Part shown: positions 1 through 7,424 of the stretch, one piece after another
How the letters are laid out: each line of letters opens with the position of its first letter
Position numbering within the stretch: position 1 is the stretch's first letter
Source: Verrucomicrobiota bacterium
GTDB taxonomy: Bacteria > Verrucomicrobiota > Verrucomicrobiia > Limisphaerales > CAZBKV01
DNA length: 8,309 bases
Reading direction: 5' to 3'
Assembly: GCA_021160185.1 (NCBI GenBank)
Contig: JAGHDA010000094.1
Location: 1 to 8,309, forward strand
Notes under the pieces: model-generated
The model's input: only the letters and a program-made list of their open reading frames with translations
Databases searched by the model: none
Told to the model about the DNA's origin: nothing
Translations under genes and position numbers: made by a program

Positions 1-121
1 CGACGGCCACGGTAAGCGTGCCTGCGGCAAGCGCCGAGGGGGTGACCGAAAGCGGCCGGCCGGCGGCCGCTTTCGGTCACCCCCTGGGCGCTTGCCGCAG
101 GCACGCTTACCGTGGCCGTCG
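1..121. repeat. Near-perfect fold-back inverted repeat at window edge
   Basis: Bases 1-60 are the reverse complement of 62-121 about a centre at base 61. 57 of 60 pairs match; the exceptions are 36/86 and the two pairs flanking the centre, 58/64 and 59/63. Pairing is intact to base 1, so the arm may continue outside the window. The right arm encodes a normal GH78 C-terminal segment (TATVSVPAASAQGVTESG). The left arm translates, in the same frame, to unrelated Arg/His/Cys-rich sequence. A palindrome of this length with almost no spacer, inside a conserved coding domain, is best explained as a fold-back chimera or contig-end artefact. A natural hairpin is possible but less likely. Confidence 0.9.
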
Positions 122-3100
122 TGTTCGGAGGCAGCTCAATCTCCCAAATGAAGCGGCCGTCCCGGCGCTCCCATGCGCTGCCGATCCACCCGTAGAGCGA
201 CTTGTGTCCGGCGCGGACAAACCGCAAATCCCCCGGCAGGAAAGGCTTCATCACCACATGCCTGAAACCCGGTCGCTCCGGATCCGGACGAATCCCCGCC
301 AGATACTCGTACATCCAGATCACCAGGTCGCCCACGAGCATCACGTGGTTATGCGAGTTCATCGCCGGGTCGGCGGTGTCGCCGTTCCACAACTCCCAGA
401 TCGTGGTCGCTCCTTTCCGGATCATATAGCCCCAGCTTGGGTAGTCGGTTTGCGTGGCGATGCGGTAGGCCAGATTCCCTTGTCCCCAATCGGTGAGCGT
501 GCGCATAAGCCATTGACCGCCCACCAGCCCCGTGCCGATATGTCCCCGGCTCTCGACCTCGATCTTCTCCAGAAGGCGCTTGAGAATCCGCTCCTCCTGG
601 CCTTTGGGCGCAAGCCCGAAAGCCAGGGGCAACACGCAGGCCGTCTGGGAGCCGTTGTCGTAGTAGCCTGCCTCGGGCCGCCACAGTTCCCGATTGAGCG
701 CGGCCGTCATCGCGTCGGCCCGGCGGGCGTACATTTGGGCGTCCTCATCGCGCCCCAGCAACCGGGCGTAGCGGGCCATCAGGCGGCAGCAATGCACGTA
801 GTAGCCGGTGGCCAGGATCTTCTTGTGCGTCTTGCGGGCCGGATCTTTCGAGTGGATCAGCTTGGGGTCCTCGGGCGGCGCGCACCAATCGCCGTACTGA
901 TCTCTTGCCAGGACGTTGTCCCGCGCAAACCCGTACATATGCTCCATCCACCGGCGCATGCTCGGGTAATGCCGGGCGATAAGATTCGTGTCGCCGTACA
1001 GGGCCCATAAATGGCCGGGGATGATCACCGTGCTGCTCGGCCAGACCACGTTGTCCGAATAGATAGGCCAATAGGCCGGGCACACGTCCGGCACGCTGCC
1101 GTTCGGCTTCTGGGAATCCTCCATGTCGCGGACCCATTTCGCGTAGAGGGCGGCGACATCGAACAGGTAGCCCTCGCCGCGCGACTCAGCGGAGCGGTCG
1201 CCAAGCCATCCTTGGCGTTCGTCGCGCTGGGGGCAATCGGTGGGGATGCTCCGGTAATTGCCCCGCACGCCCCACCGCACATTGCGGAGAATGCGGTTCA
1301 GAAGCGGATTGGAGCAGCTCCAATAACCGGCGGTTTCCAGGTCGTCATGGACCACCCTCCCCTCGATGGAATCGAGCGAGGGCCGGCCTGGATAGCCGCG
1401 CACTTCCACGTAGCGGAACCCATGGTAGGTGAAACGCGGCTCGTAAACCTCTTCGCCCTCGCCTTTGAGGATGTAAACGTCCGTGGCCTTGGCGGACCTC
1501 AGGTTCGCCGTGTAGAGCCGCCCCTGGGCGTCCAGCGTCTCCGCGTGGCGAAGCGTCACGCGCGCGCCGGCCGGGCCTTTGACCCGCAGGCGACACCAAC
1601 CGACCATGTTCTGGCCCATGTCGAAGATCCACACGCCGGGCTCGGCTTGCCGCATCGAGACCGGACGCAACGTTTCCGTCACCCGAATCGGGCGGATCAT
1701 CTGGGCCTCCAAGCGTCCGGCGGGGGGTTGGACGATCTGCGCCGGGATCCACTTCCGATCGTCAAAGCCGGGCTTCGTCCAGCCGGGCATTTCCAACCGC
1801 GCGTCGTATTCCTCTCCGTCGTATTCGTTGTTCGCCCGGATCGGCCCCTGATCGGTCAGCTTCCAGGAGCCGTCGGTCCCGATCACCGCGCGCGCGCCGT
1901 CGGCGAATTCCACTTCGATCTGTGCCAGGACCTTCGGGCAGCCGTAGGTGCGGGTCGAGGTGGGAATTGTCTGCCGAGGGGCGAAGAACCGACCGTTGCC
2001 CAGAAGGATCCCCGCCGCGTTCCACCCTTCTCGAAGCAGATCGGTCACATCATAGGTCACATAGAAAACCCGCTTGGTGTATTCGGTCAGGCCCGGCGAC
2101 AACACGGCGTCGCCCGCCTTCCTGCCGTTGATCCACAGTTCCGAAAGCCCCAAACCGGCCATGTACGCCACCGCCCGGCGGGGTTTGCGCCGCAGGAGAA
2201 ATTCTTTGCGCAGGCAACGCGCGGGGAGCCGAACGTTCGGTTCGACGCCCGGCTTTCCCCACGGCGCGCACCCCATCGCCCCCGCCGCGCGGGCGCTCCG
2301 CCATCCGCTGTCGTCAAAGTCCGGCGCCCGCCAATCCCCCGAGGCGCTCCGCGCCGTCTTCCATGCCGCGTCGCCGTCGATCCGGCCGGTCTTCCCCGAA
2401 GCCAGCCGCCACTCGATCCGCGCCAACAATCCGGCGGGGTTCGGCGCGTCCCCCTCGTTGATCGCCTTCACGGCGAGCACGTTCTTGCCCGGCCGGACGA
2501 AACGGGTCGCGTCCAGCCGATCCAGCCGCTTGAAATTGTCGCCGCCGCCGAGGCGTTCGCCGTTGAGGAAGGCCTCGTAGCGATTGTCGGCGGTGATCCA
2601 GACGACCACCTCCGCGGGCGGCGCGTCGCCCGGAATCTCAAACGTCCGCCGGAACAGCCGCGCGCCCGTCGGCGCCGCCGTTCGAGCGTCCTCCTCCGGC
2701 GCCCAAATCCAGACCATTCCTTCCGGCGTCCCAGTCCCGCGCGCCTCGTCCTTGCCAATCCACCTGGCCTGCCAATCCTCCGGGCTCAACAGGCCCATGC
2801 TCCAGCAGCCGGCCCGGCTCCATTCCGAAGGCTCGCCCGCCTGATCCCAAACGCGCACTTTCCACCATGCCCGCCGGCGGGACGCCAGCGGCCGACCGGC
2901 GTAAGGAACCAGCGCGGAGCGATCGCTCGCGACTTTTCCCGAATCCCACAAATCCGCCTTGCCCGGCTCCAGCAGCTCCGGCCGGGAAGCGGCCAGAATC
3001 CGATAAGCGGTCTGGCGCAGGCCGCGCGCGACGCGCTCCGGCTCCGTCGCTTGGAGCTTCCAGCTCAGCCTCGGCCGCAACGCGTCGATCCCTTCCGGAT

Positions 3101-3206
3101 CCTCCAGGTATTCGCAGCGCAGATCGCGCGGCGCGATCGAACCGGCCGCCGCGCTCCACGCCAGGGCCGTCGCCGCCCCCCACATGCAAAGCTTGGCAAG
3201 TTTCAT
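1..3206 (-). CDS. Secreted alpha-L-rhamnosidase, glycoside hydrolase family 78; 3' end lost at window edge
   Basis: Predicted to hydrolyse terminal alpha-L-rhamnose from polysaccharides or glycosides outside the cytoplasm. The frame is open from ATG 3206 to the left edge with no stop (1068 codons); residues after about 1049 come from the fold-back repeat and are probably not real. Residues 1-22 look like a signal peptide (MKLAKL, hydrophobic stretch, AAAG). Next come an Ig-like domain (about 25-145, 'DLRCEYLEDPEGID...PRLSW'), an extra galactose-binding-like module (about 182-318), the Bac_rhamnosid_N sandwich (about 328-500, 'ELWINGRKAGDAVLSPGLTEY'), a second sandwich (about 505-620), the (alpha/alpha)6 barrel (about 625-970) and a C-terminal sandwich. 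The GH78 acid motif TDCPQRDERQGWLGD gives D657, E663 (likely general acid) and D670. GATTIWELWNGD gives E938 (likely general base). Both fit active family members. No strong Shine-Dalgarno precedes the start; the ATG at 3185 would remove the basic N-terminus of the signal peptide. It lies 189 bp after mlaD, probably as a separate unit. Confidence 0.94.
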   Translation of the reverse strand, partial: MKLAKLCMWGAATALAWSAAAGSIAPRDLRCEYLEDPEGIDALRPRLSWKLQATEPERVARGLRQTAYRILAASRPELLEPGKADLWDSGKVASDRSALVPYAGRPLASRRRAWWKVRVWDQAGEPSEWSRAGCWSMGLLSPEDWQARWIGKDEARGTGTPEGMVWIWAPEEDARTAAPTGARLFRRTFEIPGDAPPAEVVVWITADNRYEAFLNGERLGGGDNFKRLDRLDATRFVRPGKNVLAVKAINEGDAPNPAGLLARIEWRLASGKTGRIDGDAAWKTARSASGDWRAPDFDDSGWRSARAAGAMGCAPWGKPGVEPNVRLPARCLRKEFLLRRKPRRAVAYMAGLGLSELWINGRKAGDAVLSPGLTEYTKRVFYVTYDVTDLLREGWNAAGILLGNGRFFAPRQTIPTSTRTYGCPKVLAQIEVEFADGARAVIGTDGSWKLTDQGPIRANNEYDGEEYDARLEMPGWTKPGFDDRKWIPAQIVQPPAGRLEAQMIRPIRVTETLRPVSMRQAEPGVWIFDMGQNMVGWCRLRVKGPAGARVTLRHAETLDAQGRLYTANLRSAKATDVYILKGEGEEVYEPRFTYHGFRYVEVRGYPGRPSLDSIEGRVVHDDLETAGYWSCSNPLLNRILRNVRWGVRGNYRSIPTDCPQRDERQGWLGDRSAESRGEGYLFDVAALYAKWVRDMEDSQKPNGSVPDVCPAYWPIYSDNVVWPSSTVIIPGHLWALYGDTNLIARHYPSMRRWMEHMYGFARDNVLARDQYGDWCAPPEDPKLIHSKDPARKTHKKILATGYYVHCCRLMARYARLLGRDEDAQMYARRADAMTAALNRELWRPEAGYYDNGSQTACVLPLAFGLAPKGQEERILKRLLEKIEVESRGHIGTGLVGGQWLMRTLTDWGQGNLAYRIATQTDYPSWGYMIRKGATTIWELWNGDTADPAMNSHNHVMLVGDLVIWMYEYLAGIRPDPERPGFRHVVMKPFLPGDLRFVRAGHKSLYGWIGSAWERRDGRFIWEIELPPNTTATVSVPAASAQGVTESGRRPAAFGHPLGACRRHAYRGR

Positions 3207-3395
3207 GAAGCCATCTTGAGCATCCGCCTCCGAGCTTGTCACGCCTCAATCCCTCCCGTCGGCGGCTACGAACAGAAGGCGGCCGCCGAGACCGCGAGCC
3301 GGATTGCGCGCTGCTCCCGGTCAAAAAGCCGCCCTCTCGCATCGCCAACCACGGGAGGCGGAAGCCACAGGGGGCGGCAGCGCTTGAAAATGGCC
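3207..3395. other. Intergenic gap between mlaD and the rhamnosidase gene
   Basis: This 189-bp spacer holds the terminator-like hairpin described separately and probably the start region of the rhamnosidase transcript. I see no convincing -35/-10 pair: a TTGACC on the minus strand just after the T tract has no acceptable -10 at 16-18 bp. An inverted pair CCTCCCGT (3252-3259) and ACGGGAGG (3351-3358) is 91 bp apart. It could be chance in GC-rich DNA. No small ORF here has coding character of its own. Confidence 0.5.
3323..3378 (-). terminator. Probable rho-independent terminator after mlaD
   Basis: On the minus strand, starting 18 bases after the mlaD TAA, a GC-rich hairpin is followed by TTTTT (plus-strand AAAAA at 3323-3327). 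Two foldings are visible. One pairs CCGCCCTC (3329-3336) with GAGGCGG (3355-3361), with one bulged base and an 18-nt loop. The other pairs GCCGCCC (3328-3334) with GGGCGGC (3372-3378), with a 37-nt loop. The position immediately downstream of the last operon gene supports termination. The short T tract and imperfect stem keep confidence moderate; folding energy was not computed. Confidence 0.45.
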
Positions 3396-4370
3396 TTAGA
3401 AGAGCGGGTTGACGAGAATTCCCAGGATGCTCAGCGGGCCTTGGTCCTCCATGCCTTCGGTGGCTTTGTCCACCTTGCGAAGGGTGAGCGTGGCTTCGTT
3501 GACTAGGGAGGGATCGTTGACGATTCGGCCGGCGGTTCCCTCGCCGCGGTTGACTTTCTGGAAGATCTCGCGCAGTTCGCTCATGGCCTGGGTGGTTTCG
3601 TTGTAGAGGAGCTCGTCGCTCATCAGGCGGCCGATGGTTCCCTTGCCGGCGCGGAGGTCATTGAGGATGCGGCGGGCGTCGGCCAGGGCGGCCTGGGCCT
3701 GGTCGGCGGCGCGGTTGACGCCGCTGAGGGCGTTGGTGGCGGAGTCGTAGAGATTCTCCTCATAGATGAGACGGCCGACGGCGCCCTTGCCGGAGCGGAT
3801 CTGGGCGGCGATGTCCGCCGCGTTGGTAAGCACTGTGGCAAAGTTGGGGCCGGCCTGCTTGAGGAAGTCGGTCATGGGCTGAAGCAGCTCCTCGAAGTTG
3901 ATGTCGCCAAGGCTGTCGGTGAACCGCTGGGCGCCCTCGGCCACGTTTTCCAGCTTGGTCATGAGCTGGTTCAAATCGGTCTGCTCCTCCGTCTCCAACT
4001 CCGCCCCGGTGGCGACCGGCGCGCCTTTTTCCGTGCCGAAGCTGATGGAGACATAGTTCTGGCCCAAGAGGCCGCTGAACTTGATGACGGCCTTGCTGTC
4101 GGTGCGGACGACCGCGGTGGAATCGGTGACTTTCATCACCACGAGCACCTTGCGGTTGTCGAAGCGGATGTCCTCGACATAGCCGATGGGCTTGCCGGCC
4201 ATTTTGACCGGATCGCCCGTTTTGAGCTCGAGGACGTTGTTGAAATGGGCCCGGAGGATGAGCCCATGTTTGAGGGTGTCGAAACTGCCGATCATCTCGA
4301 GGATGACGGCTCCGGCGATCAACGCCAGGGCGAAAAAGATGCCGAGTCGGGTTTCCAACGTGTCTTTCAT
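3396..4370 (-). CDS. mlaD: MlaD-family MCE-domain lipid transporter subunit
   Basis: Substrate-binding subunit of an Mla/MCE phospholipid ABC transporter, anchored in the inner membrane with its MCE domain in the periplasm. Of 324 residues, about 9-29 form one N-terminal transmembrane helix (LGIFFALALIAGAVILEMIG). The MCE domain spans about 36-112 (FNNVLELKTGDPVKMAGKPI, then IGYVEDIRFD and GLLGQNYVSISFG). This is longer than the single-domain E. coli MlaD (about 180 residues) because of a roughly 200-residue helical tail. The tail holds three degenerate repeats headed by GKGAVGRL (194-201), GKGTIGRL (242-249) and GEGTAGRI (276-283), each followed by an acidic/Asn-rich 'LYD/LYN/LVN' and a predicted helix. 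The protein ends in a hydrophobic GPLSILGILVNPLF. Its ATG overlaps the mlaF stop as ATGA, which implies translational coupling; no strong Shine-Dalgarno is present. It ends in TAA. Confidence 0.94.
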   Translation of the reverse strand: MKDTLETRLGIFFALALIAGAVILEMIGSFDTLKHGLILRAHFNNVLELKTGDPVKMAGKPIGYVEDIRFDNRKVLVVMKVTDSTAVVRTDSKAVIKFSGLLGQNYVSISFGTEKGAPVATGAELETEEQTDLNQLMTKLENVAEGAQRFTDSLGDINFEELLQPMTDFLKQAGPNFATVLTNAADIAAQIRSGKGAVGRLIYEENLYDSATNALSGVNRAADQAQAALADARRILNDLRAGKGTIGRLMSDELLYNETTQAMSELREIFQKVNRGEGTAGRIVNDPSLVNEATLTLRKVDKATEGMEDQGPLSILGILVNPLF

Positions 4371-5143
4371 GGCTGTGCAGTGCTTTGGGTTGCCGGTTCA
4401 AAACGGAAGTTGGGATGGAGAAATTCCTGAACGGCCGGGTTCCGGCTTTCTCGGACTTCCTCGGCGGTTCCAATGGCGGCAATTTCCCCCTGGAGGAGGA
4501 TGGCCAATCGGTTGCCGACGCCGAAGCCTAGTTCCCGGTCGTGAGTAACCACGATCGATGTGGCGCCGATGTGGCGGTTGAGACGGACGATCTCCTTGCC
4601 GATGGTAACCGCGTTGATGGGATCCAGCTCGCTGGTGGGTTCGTCGTAAAGGATGAGCTGGGGATCCATGACCAGCGCGCGAGCCACGGCCACCCGTTTG
4701 CGCATTCCCCCGGAAAGCTGGGCGGGCAGCTTATCGGCCGTGTCTTCCAAGCCCAGCAGGCGAAGCTTTTCTACGACGATCTTGCGGATCTCTCCCGGCG
4801 GCTTGAGGCGGTGTTCGGCCAGGTAGAGCCCTACGTTCTCGGCCACGGTAAGGGAGTTGAGGAGCGCGCCCGACTGGAAGACCATCGCCGCCCGGTAGCG
4901 ATTCAGGATTCCCGGACTGTGAATCGATTCCCCTTCAACGAGGATCTCCCCCGAGTCAGGCTTTTCCAATCCGATGAGGTGGCGAAGCAGGACCGACTTG
5001 CCGCTCCCGCTGGGGCCCATGATGACGAAGATCTCTCCTCGATCGACCTCGAAATGGATCCCTTTGAGCACGAGCCGCCCGCCGTAACTCTTCCGGAGAT
5101 TACGGACGACAATGCGAACGCCTCTTTGGTTTTCGGCATTCAT
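4367..5143 (-). CDS. mlaF: MlaF-family ATP-binding subunit of the phospholipid transporter
   Basis: Cytoplasmic ATPase that should power lipid movement by the MlaE/MlaD complex. All ABC motifs are intact in 258 residues: Walker A GPSGSGKS (43-50), Q-loop Gln90 in VFQSGALLNSLTV, signature LSGGM (143-147) in the family-typical LSGGMRKRVAVARAL, Walker B LILYDE with catalytic Glu168, D-loop SELDP (171-175) and switch His201 in VVTHD. 'LLNSLTVAENV' and 'SGGMRKR' favour the Mla/Ttg2A branch over amino-acid importers. The D-loop carries SELDP where I would expect AGLDP or TGLDP, a minor variation. The start lies 7 bp after the mlaE stop, and its stop overlaps the mlaD start. The Shine-Dalgarno is weak, consistent with coupling to mlaE. 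Confidence 0.96.
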   Translation of the reverse strand: MNAENQRGVRIVVRNLRKSYGGRLVLKGIHFEVDRGEIFVIMGPSGSGKSVLLRHLIGLEKPDSGEILVEGESIHSPGILNRYRAAMVFQSGALLNSLTVAENVGLYLAEHRLKPPGEIRKIVVEKLRLLGLEDTADKLPAQLSGGMRKRVAVARALVMDPQLILYDEPTSELDPINAVTIGKEIVRLNRHIGATSIVVTHDRELGFGVGNRLAILLQGEIAAIGTAEEVRESRNPAVQEFLHPNFRFEPATQSTAQP

Positions 5144-5150
5144 GAGCGCG

Positions 5151-5894
5151 TCAATCCCATTGCATCAGAATCCGTGTCAGGAAGTAGTCCAGGATCAGAA
5201 TCAGCACGATCGAATTGACGACCGCTTTGGTCACCGAGCGGCCCACTCCGCGCGGTCCGCCGAACGTCTCGAGACCTTGATGGCAAGAAACCGTCCCGAT
5301 GATCACGGCGAAGACGGCTCCCTTGATCAAGCCCTTGAGTACGTCCAGGGCCTTCACGCCGTTGCGCAAGCTGGAAAGAAAGGCGTCGAAGGAAATCGCC
5401 ACCTGGTAGTTGTAGTGGGCCACCGCCGCGCCCACTATCCACCCCACCAGGTTGGAAAAAAGCACCAGCAACGGCAACGCAAGGGCGACCGCGGTCACGC
5501 GGGGGAGCACCAGGAAATGAACCGGATTGATGTTCATCGTGCGCAGGGCGTCCACTTCCTGGTTGATGGTCATCGAGCCCAGCTCGGCGGCCATCGAGGA
5601 GCCCACACGCCCGGCGATGAACACGGCCATCATCACCGGCGCCAGCTCCCGGCACATCGAGAGGCCGACAATCTGACCGATGAAGTTGGAAAGACCCCGG
5701 TTCGCCAGGACCGGCCCGATCTGAACCGCAAGCACCGCGCCGATGAAGGCCGAAAGGATGCACGCCATCAACAGGCTTGCGTTGCCGATCTCGTAGAACT
5801 GCTCCATCACCTTCCGCCGCTGCCGCCAAAGCTGGGGGGCGGAAAGCGCTGTCTTCCACAGCAACACGAGAATTTCACCGATGTTCTGAAACAT
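5151..5894 (-). CDS. mlaE: MlaE-family permease subunit of the phospholipid transporter
   Basis: Inner-membrane permease that pairs with MlaF and MlaD to move phospholipids. At 247 residues it has the normal family length. An amphipathic N-terminal helix (about 1-33) is followed by hydrophobic segments near 39-59, 84-96, 133-158, 187-203 and 222-240. Family hallmarks are the run RELAPVMMAVFIAGRVGSSM (82-101), AELG, and NQEVDALRTMNINPVHFLVL (111-130), which corresponds to the coupling-helix EVDAL motif. The ATG at 5894 lies inside the last codons of the upstream LWPLY-repeat gene (20-bp overlap in another frame). No Shine-Dalgarno is visible upstream, so initiation probably depends on ribosomes finishing the upstream gene. 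Met30 is an alternative start, but it would delete the conserved N-terminal helix. Confidence 0.96.
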   Translation of the reverse strand: MFQNIGEILVLLWKTALSAPQLWRQRRKVMEQFYEIGNASLLMACILSAFIGAVLAVQIGPVLANRGLSNFIGQIVGLSMCRELAPVMMAVFIAGRVGSSMAAELGSMTINQEVDALRTMNINPVHFLVLPRVTAVALALPLLVLFSNLVGWIVGAAVAHYNYQVAISFDAFLSSLRNGVKALDVLKGLIKGAVFAVIIGTVSCHQGLETFGGPRGVGRSVTKAVVNSIVLILILDYFLTRILMQWD

Positions 5895-7392
5895 AGGCGG
5901 CGGAGTGTGCGGTTAAGTCGCTAAGAGGGCGCGGCGGGACCGCGGCTCGGGCGGGCGGCGCGCGGCGCTTGGCGATGGGGATGAACAACACGCGCAAGGT
6001 CGAGCCCCCGGCCCCGCGCTCGCCTTGGATCAATCCGAACAACGCCGACCAACGGCGGCGGCCAGGAGTCCGCTCGCGCCGGTAGAGATTCCACAACAGA
6101 GAGCGGGTCGAGACGGTTCCGTCCGCGTTGGACTCGGCGCGCCAAACCGCCCACAACGGCGAATAAAGCCGCGTGATCGATTCGTTGTGAGGCGCGAACG
6201 GCTCCAAAGGCGCAAAAATCTGCAGCCGCCGGACGCCGTCCTTGTCAATCTTGTGAAGATACAGCGGCCAAAGGGAATCAAAGCCGCGCCGACGGCCGCT
6301 CTTCGTCTCGGTCTCCCGCACGTTGCGGTATAGAAACAACGCCCCGCGGGTGGAACGCCGCTCAACCCCCTCGCTCCGCTGCGTCTTCTCCGTCCACAAC
6401 GGCCAGAGAACAAACCGCGAACGCCGCGCCGGATAGCGCGCGTCCCCGAACAGCGGCCACAAACGAATTTCCTTCTTCCCCTTGCCCGAAGCCGCGCTGA
6501 ACACCGGCCATAGCAAGGAAGTCTGCCGATACGCCTTCTCGCGATCCTCAAGAAGCGAAAGGCCGAACGGCCACAAGTACGTCGCGCTCCGCCGAAGAGC
6601 GGACCTCTCGCGAGCGTAAAAAGGAAACAGCAACAGTTTCGAGCTGACGTTGGTCGAGCCCAACCCATCCGTCCGGGCGCTGTAGAAAGGCCACAGGACA
6701 AAACGGCTCTCGTGGCCGGGAATCGCTGTCGCCGCATCCCTCCCCGCCGGCGGAGGATCCCGCCGCTCCCAACCGTACAACGGCCACAGCTGCCAGCCGC
6801 GCAGCCGCTCCCCCCGCCGGACGTGGAAGAACGGAGCGGGAGCGTTAATCGTCACCACATCCCGCTTGCGCGTTCGCACGTAAAGAGGCCAAAGGGCAAA
6901 CCGGATCTCGTCCCGGAAAAACCGGTTTTTCAACACGCCGCCGATCGGCCACAGCGCGGTGTAGCTTTCCGCCGGGACTTCGGAACGGCGGGCGAAGAAG
7001 AAGGGAAACAAGGTGTACGTGCGAGCCGGCCGCCCCGGAGCGGACTCCCCGCCGCTCACGCTGAAAAGCTGAAAAAACTGGAAACGCGATTCTGTTCCGA
7101 ACCGGTCATAGGTGACCACAGGGTAAAACAGATCGAACGACGAGGCGTCCGTTTTCGGCGTTTCGCCGATCGAGAAGAACGGCGCAAGCGTCAACCGGCG
7201 CGCGGCTTCGGCGGCCGGCGCAATCTCCCGCTCCTGGGCCCAGAACGGCCCCGCCGCTTCGATCCGGCGCGCCTTCCCGATCGGGTCCGAGTATTCCGTG
7301 TAGAAAGGCCCGATCCACGGCTGCGCAGCGGCGGCGCATGTCGCCAACGCCCCCGCCGCCCAACCGATCGCCCGTTGCCGCCGTCTCTTCAT
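5875..7392 (-). CDS. Exported 'LWPLY'-repeat protein of unknown function, first gene of the mla operon
   Basis: I do not recognise a named family. The 505-residue product starts with a basic, hydrophobic signal peptide (MKRRRQRAIGWAAGALATCAAAAQP, with likely cleavage near residue 23). The rest is a degenerate repeat of about 18-22 residues centred on L(W/F)P(L/F)(Y/F), often preceded by R-F-x and followed by an Arg-rich turn. Cores begin at 128, 147, 167, 202, 233, 255, 273, 294, 311, 329 and 374, with weaker ones at 352, 413, 433, 451 and 469. Examples are RFALWPLYVR, RFVLWPFYSAR and RFVLWPLWTEK. The spacing suggests repeated beta-hairpins, as in a beta-barrel or stacked sheet, in the periplasm or outer membrane. 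It does not end in the Phe typical of barrel proteins. An AGAGG 5 nt upstream of the ATG is a plausible ribosome site. The gene overlaps mlaE by 20 bp, so a role with the transporter is likely but unproven. The periodic pattern in this frame supports real coding. Confidence 0.85.
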   Translation of the reverse strand: MKRRRQRAIGWAAGALATCAAAAQPWIGPFYTEYSDPIGKARRIEAAGPFWAQEREIAPAAEAARRLTLAPFFSIGETPKTDASSFDLFYPVVTYDRFGTESRFQFFQLFSVSGGESAPGRPARTYTLFPFFFARRSEVPAESYTALWPIGGVLKNRFFRDEIRFALWPLYVRTRKRDVVTINAPAPFFHVRRGERLRGWQLWPLYGWERRDPPPAGRDAATAIPGHESRFVLWPFYSARTDGLGSTNVSSKLLLFPFYARERSALRRSATYLWPFGLSLLEDREKAYRQTSLLWPVFSAASGKGKKEIRLWPLFGDARYPARRSRFVLWPLWTEKTQRSEGVERRSTRGALFLYRNVRETETKSGRRRGFDSLWPLYLHKIDKDGVRRLQIFAPLEPFAPHNESITRLYSPLWAVWRAESNADGTVSTRSLLWNLYRRERTPGRRRWSALFGLIQGERGAGGSTLRVLFIPIAKRRAPPARAAVPPRPLSDLTAHSAAYVSEHR

Positions 7393-7424
7393 CTTCGCCT
7401 CTTCGCGAACCTTGCGCCCGGGGC

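Noticed and set aside
1..121. Transposon terminal inverted repeat or rho-independent terminator at the left edge
   Set aside because: There is no transposase, no T tract and no spacer between the arms, and one arm is conserved rhamnosidase coding sequence. A fold-back artefact explains it better.
745..3348. Possible frameshifts in the rhamnosidase, suggested by several shorter minus-strand frames in other phases
   Set aside because: I translated codon by codon from 3206 to the left edge and found one uninterrupted frame with all expected GH78 motifs in order.
1011..3506. Very long plus-strand open frame of 831 codons antisense to the rhamnosidase
   Set aside because: Its translation is Arg/Pro/Ala-rich without recognisable domains, while the opposite strand encodes a clear GH78 enzyme with intact catalytic motifs. 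It is a by-product of GC-rich codons.
5112..5924. Plus-strand open frame of 270 codons antisense to mlaE
   Set aside because: The product is His/Arg-rich low-complexity sequence, and the minus strand holds a well-conserved permease. Similar plus-strand frames at 4541-5218, 6712-7431 and 7412-8264 are rejected for the same reason.
7322..7342. Possible lipobox LATC in the signal peptide of the LWPLY-repeat protein
   Set aside because: Thr at the -1 position does not fit the usual Gly/Ala/Ser before the Cys, and a good signal peptidase I site (AAA before Gln24) follows. A lipoprotein is not excluded but is not supported.
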